A program made the position numbers and the translations under genes. From contig NZ_JHXO01000001.1 in NCBI RefSeq assembly GCF_000621705.1, positions 186,001 through 250,000 of the forward strand: 64,000 nucleotides of DNA, in the 5' to 3' direction. Below are positions 44,267 through 51,599 of this stretch, one piece after another. Numbering within the stretch: the first letter of the stretch is position 1; each line of letters opens with the position of its first letter. The notes beneath the pieces were generated by a model that searched no databases, was not told the DNA's origin, and worked only from the letters and a program-made list of their open reading frames with translations. This DNA comes from Prolixibacter bellariivorans ATCC BAA-1284 (lineage in GTDB: Bacteria; Bacteroidota; Bacteroidia; Bacteroidales; Prolixibacteraceae).

Positions 44267-45005
44267 TGATCGGTCAGGTATTCGTCTGGAAAAGCATGGT
44301 ACGGTGCCGAAGATAGTCATCTGCGACATGACTGGCAAAACTTTTCAAATGTGGAAAGAGTCAGAAAGAAGGCAGGGTTTAACGACGGAGCCGGGTGGTT
44401 GTACCGGACAGATCAGATTGGCTGAAACACCCGGTCTTACTGGTTGGAACAACTCCGTCCGTCGTTGGAAGATGTCAGCGGTTGGTTGGAACTACTGCGA
44501 CAGGTGTTGGAACTACTCCGTCATGCATTGGACGAAGTCAGCGGGGCGTTGGAACTACTAATGCAGCCGTTGGAACCACTTCCCCGGTCGTTGGAACTAC
44601 TTCGCGAGTCGTTGGAACATGTCGGCCGTTGGTTGGAACCACTCCGTCATGCCTTGGAGGAACCCGGCGGTCAGTTGGAACTACTCCGTGCGTTGTTGGA
44701 CAAACTCAGTGACTCGTTGGAACATGCCGCTGCGTTGTGGGAACTACTCGGGGGAGAGCAGAATGAACTTCCGGGGCACCGGAATCGACTTGCTGCCGGG
44801 CAAAACGGGGATGACGGGAGACTTTTGTGTCAAGGCGGTGAGTGATGGAGGCGGCATTGCCGAAAAATCGTTACTTTGGACTTCGTTATTGGAATATTCC
44901 CTTACCGGGAAGCTGAACTTACCTCGGCGGTTGAGGTTTTTTCGCGCGCCGAAGAATGAGAAAACAGCGGAAATTCCTTTGCCATTCAACTGACTTAAGC
45001 GATTG
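44267..45005. other. Long intergenic region containing a 21-bp minisatellite
   Basis: The 739 bp between GH18 and the GT-C-like gene hold the repeat array at 44443-44757. ORFs that use the array (44304-44561, 44395-44712, 44444-44845, 44619-44993) lack an ATG near their start and any promoter or ribosome site I can see, so none is called as a gene. Confidence 0.6.
44443..44757 (+). repeat. 15-unit degenerate 21-bp tandem repeat
   Basis: GTTGGAACTACTCCGTCATG (first 20 of 21 bp) is the approximate unit. Unit starts are 44443, 44464, 44485, 44506, 44527, 44548, 44569, 44590, 44611, 44632, 44653, 44674, 44695, 44716 and 44737, an exact 21-bp period with no indel. Read in the frame of 44444, each unit gives a heptad of LExLxxx type (LELLRHA, LELLRES, LEPLRHA). 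Alternate units carry a variant (LEDVSGW, LDEVSGA, LEHVGRW), hinting at an older longer unit. Another frame reads VGTTPSx. Confidence 0.9.
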
Positions 45006-46475
45006 ATGAAAAAGACAGGCTACATCCTGATTACCGGCATCATTTTCCTGTTGTCGTTCCGATTGTATTCGGCGTTGTTTTATCCGGCCCTTAATTCGGA
45101 TAATGCTGTGGGTATATTGATGGTGCACTATTTTCATCTGCCACACGACTGGTATGCCTGGGGACAGGACCGGATGGGCAGCCTGATTCCGTTGCTGGCA
45201 CAAATCCCGCATCGCCTCTTTCACTGGTCGGCTCTAACCTCCGAGTCGGTTATCCATTACGGTATCCTCCTGCTCGGGTTTCTGGCTTTCGCCTCTTTCC
45301 TGAAATCGAAGTTCTACCGGGTTGTCTTTGCCATCGTCTGGTTTTTTCCGCCCATGCGCCTCATCGATGTAACGCAGTTTGCGTTTGGTATTCAGTACAG
45401 CCTCATTGCCATGGCGTGTTACCTGCTTAGCCGGTCGGACAAAGCATCGGTTCGCGGGAAGCCGGTTGTGTACCACCTCATTCTTTTAGCAACAGTGCTG
45501 GTATTGATAAGCGCCGTTTGGGTGTCCGATTTGGCCGTGGTATCGGTTGTTTTGTTGCTGGGTATCCGTCTTTTCTTCCTGGTAAAGGAAAACGGGCCGC
45601 AATCTCCGGTACTCCGGAATTCGGGAATATATTATGCCGTTGCCACTATCGTGGCGGGCGGATGGTTTATTCTGTACGCCAAAGCGAATGCCGGCGCCGG
45701 GCACAACTATGCCGCTATCGACAGCCTGCATACCTTCGGGCGTGCCCTGGGCATTTTCACGAAAACCGTGGTCGACTTGTTCCTCTTCCGGGCCAACGAA
45801 CCGTTCACCAGCGTTTATTCGTGGCTGGTTTTACTCATCCTGGGCTTTGCGGTATCCCGTATCCGGAAGATGGAATGGAACGACACCATCCGGAAATGGG
45901 GCATCTTTTTCCTGCTTGATGCAGTGGTGGTGTTTGCCGTGATTATGCTTTCGCGATGGACGTTTCTGAACAACGTACCACGACGGTATTTTACCTGCAC
46001 GTATATCTCCCTGTCGTTTGTGGTGTTGCTGGTTTTCGATAATGGACACTTACGTGGAAAGCAGCTGAAAATGTGGCAAGCCTTTATTGCCCTGACGGTC
46101 GTCATTGGCGGGGCGGGCACTATCTATAACCTGAAATACATTTGGCCCGGTACTTTAACACCCAAGGTGAAGGTCGTGGGTGAATTTAAACAACTGGGGA
46201 AAATCGGGGTGATTGCGGAGTATTGGAATTCGTACATTACGTCGTGTGTCGATCCGGAAATGATTAAAGCAACGCCTCACGATACCACCTGGGCAGTAAA
46301 AAGCCGGGAGCAGGTGAAGGAAGTTTTTGAGCAAAAAAACATCTACGTCATCCGGGATATGTGGCTGAAGAGTTTCCCGGATACCCTAAAGGAATTTGGA
46401 CATACCCTGCTGAAAGACGGGGAGCCGTTTCATATCGGCGATTGCGATGTGTGCAAGTACGCGAAGACGGAATGA
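45006..46475 (+). CDS. Polytopic membrane protein, GT-C glycosyltransferase-like
   Basis: From ATG 45006 the protein has 489 residues and about 11 membrane helices up to residue ~375, then a soluble tail of ~115 residues. An acidic motif after the first helix ('YPALNSDNAVGILM') sits where GT-C transferases keep their catalytic Asp, and the plan resembles lipid-phosphosugar-dependent mannosyltransferase-like proteins. No close family is recognised, so function is tentative. Base composition is more GC-rich than the hip genes that follow. It is transcribed alone, with the minisatellite upstream. Confidence 0.7.
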   Translation: MKKTGYILITGIIFLLSFRLYSALFYPALNSDNAVGILMVHYFHLPHDWYAWGQDRMGSLIPLLAQIPHRLFHWSALTSESVIHYGILLLGFLAFASFLKSKFYRVVFAIVWFFPPMRLIDVTQFAFGIQYSLIAMACYLLSRSDKASVRGKPVVYHLILLATVLVLISAVWVSDLAVVSVVLLLGIRLFFLVKENGPQSPVLRNSGIYYAVATIVAGGWFILYAKANAGAGHNYAAIDSLHTFGRALGIFTKTVVDLFLFRANEPFTSVYSWLVLLILGFAVSRIRKMEWNDTIRKWGIFFLLDAVVVFAVIMLSRWTFLNNVPRRYFTCTYISLSFVVLLVFDNGHLRGKQLKMWQAFIALTVVIGGAGTIYNLKYIWPGTLTPKVKVVGEFKQLGKIGVIAEYWNSYITSCVDPEMIKATPHDTTWAVKSREQVKEVFEQKNIYVIRDMWLKSFPDTLKEFGHTLLKDGEPFHIGDCDVCKYAKTE

Positions 46476-46495
46476 TTGTTTCATTTCTGTTGTTT

Positions 46496-46513
46496 TATAC
46501 CCATACGGGTATA
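46496..46513. promoter_or_regulatory. hip operator 1
   Basis: TATACCC-ATAC-GGGTATA, an 18-bp palindrome. First of four operators spaced by exactly 41 bp upstream of the hipB-like gene. Confidence 0.8.
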
Positions 46514-46536
46514 CCTGGGGTGGTTTGAGTATTTAT

Positions 46537-46554
46537 TATACCCGTACGGGTATG
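46537..46554. promoter_or_regulatory. hip operator 2
   Basis: TATACCC-GTAC-GGGTATG, 41 bp after operator 1 (start to start). This copy has a perfect centre. Confidence 0.8.
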
Positions 46555-46577
46555 TTTCTATATTAAAATCACTATTT

Positions 46578-46595
46578 TATACCCGAACAGGTATA
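46578..46595. promoter_or_regulatory. hip operator 3
   Basis: TATACCC-GAAC-AGGTATA, 41 bp after operator 2. Confidence 0.8.
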
Positions 46596-46618
46596 ATTAA
46601 CCAGAATAATGTTATTTT

Positions 46619-46636
46619 TATACCCGAACAGGTATA
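46619..46636. promoter_or_regulatory. hip operator 4, overlapping the hipB leader
   Basis: TATACCC-GAAC-AGGTATA, 41 bp after operator 3 and identical to it. It ends 2 bp before ATG 46639, so a bound repressor would cover the translation start region. If ATG 46609 is used instead, the operator lies inside the coding sequence. Confidence 0.8.
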
Positions 46637-46638
46637 TT

Positions 46639-46869
46639 ATGGATAGTAAGAAGGTACATCAATTTGTTAAGGAGAAACGAAAGGCTTTGGGGTTAACCCA
46701 GGAAGAACTTTCGTTTAAAGCCGGTGTCGGCCTGCGGTTTGTCCGTGAGCTCGAACAGGGTAAATCAACTTTGCAAATGAACAAGGTGAATCAGGTACTT
46801 AAACTTTTTGGGTACGAACTGGGCCCGGTTCCTGTCGACAGAAATGATTTGATCCATGAAGGAAGCTAA
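46639..46869 (+). CDS. hipB: HipB-like HTH antitoxin/repressor
   Basis: From ATG 46639 the protein has 76 residues with one Cro/C1-type HTH: 'VKEKRKALGLTQEELSFKAG', 'GLRFVRELEQGKSTLQMNKV', 'LKLFGYELGPV', as in HipB. It should bind the four palindromes upstream and repress the operon, more tightly with its partners. An ATG at 46609 would add 10 residues read through operator 4, so the shorter start is preferred. Its end overlaps the hipS-like gene by 14 bp. E. coli HipB also uses four operators of 18 bp. Confidence 0.88.
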   Translation: MDSKKVHQFVKEKRKALGLTQEELSFKAGVGLRFVRELEQGKSTLQMNKVNQVLKLFGYELGPVPVDRNDLIHEGS

Positions 46870-47185
46870 CGTTTACATGCATGATAATTTGGCTGGCTTG
46901 CTCATTGAAGATGAAAATGGGTATCGCTTTCAATACAGCCGGGCCTACCTTGAGCTGGACGACCCTGAACCGGTTAGTCTGACTTTGCCGTTAACCAAAG
47001 ACGCATACCATAGTCCGGTGTTGTTTCCGTTTTTCGACGGATTGATTCCGGAAGGCTGGCTGCTGGATATCGCTGAACGAAACTGGAAGCTCAATCCCCG
47101 CGACCGAATGGGGATTCTGCTCGCTACCTGCCGTGATTGTATTGGTGCTGTTTCCATTCACCCCGTTGAAACCGATCGCGTATGA
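46856..47185 (+). CDS. hipS: HipS-like protein (stand-alone HipA N-terminal subdomain)
   Basis: The 109-residue protein equals only the first subdomain of HipA: 'LAGLLIEDENGYRFQYSRAY', 'VSLTLPLTKDAYHSPVLFPF', 'FDGLIPEGWLLDIAER' and 'RDCIGAVSIHP'. In single-chain HipA this part is fused to the kinase. In the HipBST systems the separate HipS is reported to neutralise the kinase, with a Trp reaching its active site; Trp68 here in 'IPEGW' is the likely counterpart (inference). It overlaps hipB by 14 bp and the kinase gene by 4 bp (ATGA), so translation is coupled. Confidence 0.85.
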   Translation: MKEANVYMHDNLAGLLIEDENGYRFQYSRAYLELDDPEPVSLTLPLTKDAYHSPVLFPFFDGLIPEGWLLDIAERNWKLNPRDRMGILLATCRDCIGAVSIHPVETDRV

Positions 47186-48174
47186 GCAGGTGTTTGTATT
47201 GCTATAAAGAACTCACCTACGACGAGCTGAAACAGCCAGCCGGAAAAGCTGGTTATCACACAGCCTGCAGCCGGAAGCTTTTTGGAAAGGCAGTTCCTCC
47301 GGAGTTACCCTATACCGAAAATGACATCCTTAGGTTGGCTGAGCAGGTTGTGCGAAGTCAAAAAATTGTGACCGGCGTGCAACCCAAGTTGTCGCTGGGG
47401 ATTGAAAAGATGAAGGAGAAGGATGCGCCGGATCGGTTTACAATCATTGGACTGTGGGGAGAATACATTCTGAAACCCCAGACAGAGCATTTTTCGCATT
47501 TACCCGAAATTGAAGACCTCACCATGCATTTAGCCGAGGCAGCGCGAATCAGTACAGTTAACCATGGATTGATTTACTTACGATCGGGCCAGCTTGCTTA
47601 CATAACGAAACGGGAAGATCGGAACCGGGGCAAAAAGCTGCATATGGAGGACATGTGTCAGTTAACTGAGCGATTGACCGAGCACAAGTACAAAGGTTCG
47701 TACGAGCAAATAGCCAAAGCAATACTCAAATATGTTGCTCATCCCGGATTGGATGTGGTCAACTTTTATGAGCAGGTCGTTTTTAGTTTTCTGACGGGAA
47801 ATAACGACATGCATCTGAAGAATTTTTCCTTGCTAAAGGATGACCAGCGAAACTACAACCTTTGTCCTGCTTACGATATGGTGGCATCGGAGTTGGTAGT
47901 AGAAGGTGATACTGAAGAGTTAGCTCTCAACCTGAATGGGAAAAAGCGGAAATTGAAGCGAAGTGATTTTGAAACGGCCATGCTGAGAGCCGATATTGAT
48001 GCCAAGGTCATTGCCAATATTTTTAAGCGTTTCACGCGAATCTTGCCCAAATGGCACGAATGGGTCGATACGAGTTTTCTTACCGAAGATTTAAAGAATG
48101 CCTATCACGAAATGCTCGACCGGAAAGCGAGACAGCTGGAACTTGTGTCAGGTAAGGAGTCAACTGAAGTCTAA
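47182..48174 (+). CDS. hipT: HipT-like serine/threonine kinase toxin
   Basis: The 330-residue protein is a HipA-type kinase without the N-terminal subdomain. It starts with a small zinc-ribbon-like pattern, Cys4-x2-Cys7 and His26-x2-Cys29 ('CLYCYKELTYDE', 'GYHTACSRKLFG'). The ATP loop is 'IVTGVQPKLSLG' (residues 62-73), with Thr64 at the position of the autophosphorylated Ser of other family members. The catalytic loop is 'TGNNDMHLKNFSLL' (Asp near 210) and the metal-binding Asp is in 'AYDMVAS' (near 232). E. coli HipA phosphorylates GltX and HipT phosphorylates TrpS; the target here is unknown. All catalytic motifs look intact. Confidence 0.87.
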   Translation: MSRCLYCYKELTYDELKQPAGKAGYHTACSRKLFGKAVPPELPYTENDILRLAEQVVRSQKIVTGVQPKLSLGIEKMKEKDAPDRFTIIGLWGEYILKPQTEHFSHLPEIEDLTMHLAEAARISTVNHGLIYLRSGQLAYITKREDRNRGKKLHMEDMCQLTERLTEHKYKGSYEQIAKAILKYVAHPGLDVVNFYEQVVFSFLTGNNDMHLKNFSLLKDDQRNYNLCPAYDMVASELVVEGDTEELALNLNGKKRKLKRSDFETAMLRADIDAKVIANIFKRFTRILPKWHEWVDTSFLTEDLKNAYHEMLDRKARQLELVSGKESTEV

Positions 48175-48191
48175 CGGGCTGTGTCCGATCG

Positions 48192-48338
48192 TGTTTTTCC
48201 TCTCTTCCTCGTGAAAGTCCGGTGATTATATTGATTGTTTTATAGCTTTGCCATTCAGAAAAAATGTTCGATAAAGCCGAACAATTGATGAAGGGGATTG
48301 AGGCTATGGTAGCCCAGTCGGTTGAAGAAACGGAGCAA
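48192..48338 (+). repeat. Duplicated pheS promoter and 5' end, copy A (decayed)
   Basis: This stretch aligns with 49698-49857 across the pheS promoter and the first ~25 codons, e.g. TGAAAGTCCGG (48212/49718), CATTCAGAAAAA and GAGGCTATGGTAGCCCAGTC versus the true copy. It includes a working-looking minus-7 element TAGCTTTG (48243-48250). It lacks the AATCCGGAAGGA stretch that carries the ribosome site in copy B. Confidence 0.85.
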
Positions 48339-48341
48339 TGA
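48264..48341 (+). pseudogene. Truncated pheS 5' fragment
   Basis: ATG 48264 opens 25 codons ending at TGA 48341: 'MFDKAEQLMKGIEAMVAQSV' then 'EETEQ'. The true PheS begins 'MLDKIEQLKKEIEAMVAQSA' then 'DEVEQ', so 18 of 25 residues agree. Homology stops at that point, 5 bp before the helicase ATG. It has no ribosome site and is taken as a remnant, although its promoter may now drive the helicase gene. Confidence 0.85.
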
Positions 48342-48345
48342 CACC

Positions 48346-49671
48346 ATGACAAAGACGATTAAAAATCAAAAGAATATACTGGATAAATTGAACATCGGGA
48401 AGCTCAATCCCATGCAGGAAGAGGCTCATCTGGCCATTCGTTCCTGCTCTGATGTTATTCTGCTTTCGCCTACCGGAACCGGAAAAACACTGGCTTTCCT
48501 GTTGCCGATTATTGAAGAACTGAATGCGGCGTGTGACGAAGTTCAGGTTTTGATTATTGTTCCTTCACGGGAATTGGCGATTCAGATTGAACAGGTTACC
48601 CGGGAGATGGGGACCGGTTACAAAACGAATGCGGTATACGGAGGGCGCGCAGGCTCGAAGGATAAGATTGATTTGAAACACCGGCCCGCTATTCTGATTG
48701 GTACGCCGGGCCGGATTGCCGACCACCTGAGGAGGGAAACGTTTTCGGCGGAACATATTCGGGTACTTGTGCTCGATGAGTTCGACAAATCGCTGGAGAT
48801 TGGCTTTGAGACGGAAATGAGTGAAATTGCGGCATTGCTGCCGAAGGTTCAAAAAAGAGTGTTGACATCGGCTACGCAGGACGTGCGCATTCCCAAATTT
48901 GTGGGACTGAAGAATCCAACTATTGTCGATTATCTCCACGAAGGCACACCGCAGTTGAAGGTGAAAAGCATCCTTTCTCCTTCAAAAGATAAACGGGAGA
49001 CGCTGGTCGAGGTGCTTGCTCATATTGGCAATCAGCCGGGAATTATATTTTGCAATTTCAAGGATACGATTCAACAGGTAAGTGATTTTCTTACCGAACG
49101 GAAGATTAGTCACGGCTGCTTTTACGGCGGAATGGAACAAATCGATCGGGAAAGGGCGCTCATCAAGTTTCGTAATGGCACGCACCAACTGATTGTTGCC
49201 ACCGACCTGGCGGCAAGAGGCATCGATGTTCCGGAGATAAAATTCATTATTCATTATGAACTGCCTCACCGGAATCATGAGTTCATTCACCGGAACGGAC
49301 GAACAGCCCGGATGCATAATGAAGGAACCGCTTATATTCTGCAGTCGGAGCATGAAAATATACCGGATTTTATTCAGGACTTGAATCCTGACCGTTTTAA
49401 GAGCAGCGAATTGAAGAGAGCTTCCGTGACTGCGGTGCCCCGATGGAGAACTCTTTATATTTCGGGGGGAAGGAAAGATAAAATTTCAAAAGGAGACATT
49501 GCCGGATTATTTCTAAAACAGGGTCAACTCGGCAACGACCAATTGGGAACGATAGAAATAAAACAAGACTGCGCTTTTGTTGCGGTTGAGAAGTCAAAAG
49601 CGAGTCAGATTATTCAATTACTAAACAACAGCAAGCTTAAAAAGAAGAAAGTACGCATAAGTTTGGTTTAG
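48346..49671 (+). CDS. DEAD-box RNA helicase with DbpA-like RNA-binding domain
   Basis: From ATG 48346 the protein has 441 residues and all helicase motifs: Q-motif region 'IGKLNPMQEEA', motif I 'SPTGTGKT', Ia 'PSRELAIQ', Ib 'GTPGR', motif II 'DEFD' (instead of DEAD), III 'TSATQ', V 'ATDLAARGID', VI 'HRNGRTAR'. Residues ~365-441 match the DbpA RNA-binding domain ('TLYISGGRKDKISKGDIAG', 'CAFVAVEKSKASQII'), which targets a 23S rRNA hairpin during 50S assembly. It lies between the two copies of the pheS 5' region. A TTG at 48322 would overlap the pheS fragment and is not preferred. Confidence 0.92.
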   Translation: MTKTIKNQKNILDKLNIGKLNPMQEEAHLAIRSCSDVILLSPTGTGKTLAFLLPIIEELNAACDEVQVLIIVPSRELAIQIEQVTREMGTGYKTNAVYGGRAGSKDKIDLKHRPAILIGTPGRIADHLRRETFSAEHIRVLVLDEFDKSLEIGFETEMSEIAALLPKVQKRVLTSATQDVRIPKFVGLKNPTIVDYLHEGTPQLKVKSILSPSKDKRETLVEVLAHIGNQPGIIFCNFKDTIQQVSDFLTERKISHGCFYGGMEQIDRERALIKFRNGTHQLIVATDLAARGIDVPEIKFIIHYELPHRNHEFIHRNGRTARMHNEGTAYILQSEHENIPDFIQDLNPDRFKSSELKRASVTAVPRWRTLYISGGRKDKISKGDIAGLFLKQGQLGNDQLGTIEIKQDCAFVAVEKSKASQIIQLLNNSKLKKKKVRISLV

Positions 49672-49697
49672 CTTCACAGTGCATCTGCTTTAACCAC

Positions 49698-49857
49698 TGT
49701 TTTTTCTCTGTTCATCATGAAAGTCCGGCGATTATGCTGATTATTTTATAAATTTGCCCTTCAGAAAAAAAATCCGGAAGGAATGCTAGATAAAATCGAA
49801 CAACTGAAGAAAGAGATTGAAGCCATGGTGGCTCAGTCGGCTGATGAGGTGGAACAA
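49698..49857 (+). repeat. pheS promoter and 5' end, copy B (functional)
   Basis: This is the intact partner of 48192-48338. It contains the minus-7 element TAAATTTG (49749-49756), the purine-rich ribosome site GGAAGGA before ATG 49783, and the first ~25 pheS codons. The distance between the copies is about 1.5 kb and encloses only the helicase gene. Confidence 0.85.
49749..49756 (+). promoter_or_regulatory. Minus-7 promoter element of pheS
   Basis: TAAATTTG fits TAnnTTTG, 26 bp before the pheS ATG; the decayed copy has TAGCTTTG at the same place. Confidence 0.65.
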
Positions 49858-50802
49858 TTGCGTATTAAATACCTCAGCAAAAAAGGAGAGGTTTCAAAAC
49901 TTTTTGCTGAATTCCGGAATGTTCCGGCTGAGCAAAAACGCGAAGTTGGACAAGCCATTAATACCCTGCGGGATTTTGCCCAGGAACGCCTTGATGTTTT
50001 GCGAAGTGGTGTTCAGGAGCAAAAAGACAGTTCAGTTGGCGTTGATTTGACCCTTCCGGGCGAATCGATGAAACTGGGAACCCGTCATCCGCTTTCCATT
50101 GTGCGAAATGAGATTCTCGATATTTTCAAGCGACTGGGTTTTGTGGTTTCTGAAGGTCCTGAAATTGAAGATGACTGGCACGTTTTCTCGGCGTTGAACT
50201 TCCCTGAGGAACATCCCGCGCGCGACATGCAGGATACATTCTTTATTCAGCGGAATCCGGATGTTCTGCTGCGTACGCATACTTCATCGGTGCAGGTGCA
50301 CGACATGGAAGAGATGGAACCGCCGATTCGGACGGTTACTCCGGGACGTGTTTTCCGGAACGAAGCAATTTCGGCACGTGCTCATTGTATGTTCCACCAG
50401 ATTGAAGGTTTGTATATCGACGAAAATGTATCGTTTGCCGACCTGAAACAAACGCTGCTTTATTTTGCCCAGGAACTGTTCGGTGAGGGAACAAAAATCC
50501 GGATGCGTCCGTCGTACTTCCCGTTTACCGAGCCATCGGCTGAGATGGATGTGTCATGTTCCATCTGTGGCGGCGAAGGATGTAATGTTTGTAAGTATAC
50601 CGGCTGGCTGGAAATTCTTGGTTGCGGTATGGTCGATCCCAATGCGTTGGAATCGTCCGGTATCGACAGTCGAAAATACACCGGCTTTGCCTTTGGAATG
50701 GGAATCGAGCGCATTGCCATGCTGAAGTATGGAATCAACGATTTGCGTCTGTACTTCGAAAATGATGTACGCTTTCTGAATCAATTTAAATCGGCACACT
50801 AA
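49783..50802 (+). CDS. pheS: Phenylalanyl-tRNA synthetase alpha subunit
   Basis: The 339-residue class II subunit pairs with PheT as an (alpha-beta)2 enzyme that charges tRNA-Phe. It has the N-terminal coiled coil (1-90), then 'GTRHPLSIVRNEILDIFKRL', motif 2 with 'LLRTHTSSVQVHDMEEM' and 'GRVFRNEAISARAHCMFHQI', and motif 3 'YTGFAFGMGIERIAMLKYG'. Two Cys pairs ('CSICGGEGCNVC') replace the usual loop before motif 3, a feature seen in other PheS sequences as I remember. pheT is not adjacent. Confidence 0.97.
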   Translation: MLDKIEQLKKEIEAMVAQSADEVEQLRIKYLSKKGEVSKLFAEFRNVPAEQKREVGQAINTLRDFAQERLDVLRSGVQEQKDSSVGVDLTLPGESMKLGTRHPLSIVRNEILDIFKRLGFVVSEGPEIEDDWHVFSALNFPEEHPARDMQDTFFIQRNPDVLLRTHTSSVQVHDMEEMEPPIRTVTPGRVFRNEAISARAHCMFHQIEGLYIDENVSFADLKQTLLYFAQELFGEGTKIRMRPSYFPFTEPSAEMDVSCSICGGEGCNVCKYTGWLEILGCGMVDPNALESSGIDSRKYTGFAFGMGIERIAMLKYGINDLRLYFENDVRFLNQFKSAH

Positions 50803-50825
50803 GAAATTTATCATATAGAGAAAGA

Positions 50826-50850
50826 AAGGCTGCCCATTTTAGGCAGCCTT
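50826..50850. terminator. Bidirectional terminator between pheS and the barrel gene
   Basis: A 9-bp stem (AAGGCTGCC with GGCAGCCTT, 7-nt loop), T5 on the right and A-rich sequence on the left, 24 bp past pheS and 30 bp past the convergent gene. Confidence 0.85.
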
Positions 50851-50879
50851 TTTCATGCGAAATATATGATAACAGGTTC

Positions 50880-51470
50880 TCAAAATGCGGCAAATAATCC
50901 AACGTTGACAATCCCCCGGTAGCCAAATCCTCCTTCGAGAAAGGCTCCAAAACCACGGCCGACTTTTATTCCCAACGCATTAATCTGGAAATTGATGGTT
51001 CCTTCGTTCACCGTGTTCGGCGTATCGCCTGAACTGTTGGGCGTATATTCCTGGTTGATTTGGGTAAACCCAATACCGATTCCTGAATAAAGTTTGAAAG
51101 CCGGATTGGCTACATAGTTGAAATCAGCCCGGGCGGCAAATGTGTAAAACGATTTGTCGGTTGTTCCGACCTGCTGGTCTCCTGATACAGCATCGGCTGT
51201 CATCGACTGGTAGGTGAAGTCGGCTCCCAACGAAAAGCGTTTGGTCAGATAGTATTTGTAGCTGGCACCGTACGCTGCTGAAATGTCTTTGTTTTCCTCT
51301 TTGTAATAACCCATTGTAAACGTTGTGGTTAAAACGCTGGTGTAAAGGTCGAGGATGTCGTTGGTGGTAAGGGCTCCGGCACTTACTGAGAACTCGTGCT
51401 TCCGGTCGCGTGCCTGTGTACTGCCTATGATAAAGGATAGCAGCATCATAAGGGTGATTAGTCGTTTCAT
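50880..51470 (-). CDS. Outer membrane beta-barrel protein
   Basis: From ATG 51470 the protein has 196 residues with a signal peptide ('LITLMMLLSFIIGSTQARD'). Repeating amphipathic strands with aromatic girdle residues ('FSVSAGALTTNDILDLYTS', 'AAYGASYKYYLTKRFSLGAD', 'YTFAARADFNYVANPAFKLY') fit an eight-stranded OmpW/OmpX-like barrel, ending in a Phe-rich strand ('IVNVGLFAAF'). No function can be given. An upstream ATG at 51536 would precede the signal peptide and is not preferred. Confidence 0.82.
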   Translation of the reverse strand: MKRLITLMMLLSFIIGSTQARDRKHEFSVSAGALTTNDILDLYTSVLTTTFTMGYYKEENKDISAAYGASYKYYLTKRFSLGADFTYQSMTADAVSGDQQVGTTDKSFYTFAARADFNYVANPAFKLYSGIGIGFTQINQEYTPNSSGDTPNTVNEGTINFQINALGIKVGRGFGAFLEGGFGYRGIVNVGLFAAF

Positions 51471-51542
51471 GGTTATTGGTTGTTGGTTTTCAATAGATAA
51501 CGTTATAAAAAGCTCTTTTCGTGTGTAATTACACAAAAAAAC

Positions 51543-51568
51543 GAAAGACCACCCGGAGGTGATCTTTC
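51543..51568 (-). terminator. Terminator after the DUF6599-like gene
   Basis: GAAAGACCACC pairs with GGTGATCTTTC (one mismatch, short CGGA loop) and is followed leftward by a run of U (A7 on the plus strand), 32 bp past the stop at 51600. Confidence 0.8.
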
Positions 51569-51599
51569 TGTATTCTAATATTTTATTGGTATTGGAAGG

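Noticed and set aside
44443-44757. CRISPR array
   Set aside because: The units are contiguous 21-bp degenerate repeats without unique spacers, and no cas genes are nearby.
44304-44993. Real protein gene made of the heptad/VGTT repeats
   Set aside because: Frames open by lack of stops but start only at GTG or TTG, with no promoter or ribosome site; kept as a repeat and raised as a finding instead.
46476-49782. Insertion sequence or integrative element carrying hip genes and helicase
   Set aside because: No transposase, integrase, terminal inverted repeats or tRNA site was found; only the pheS duplication hints at past insertion.
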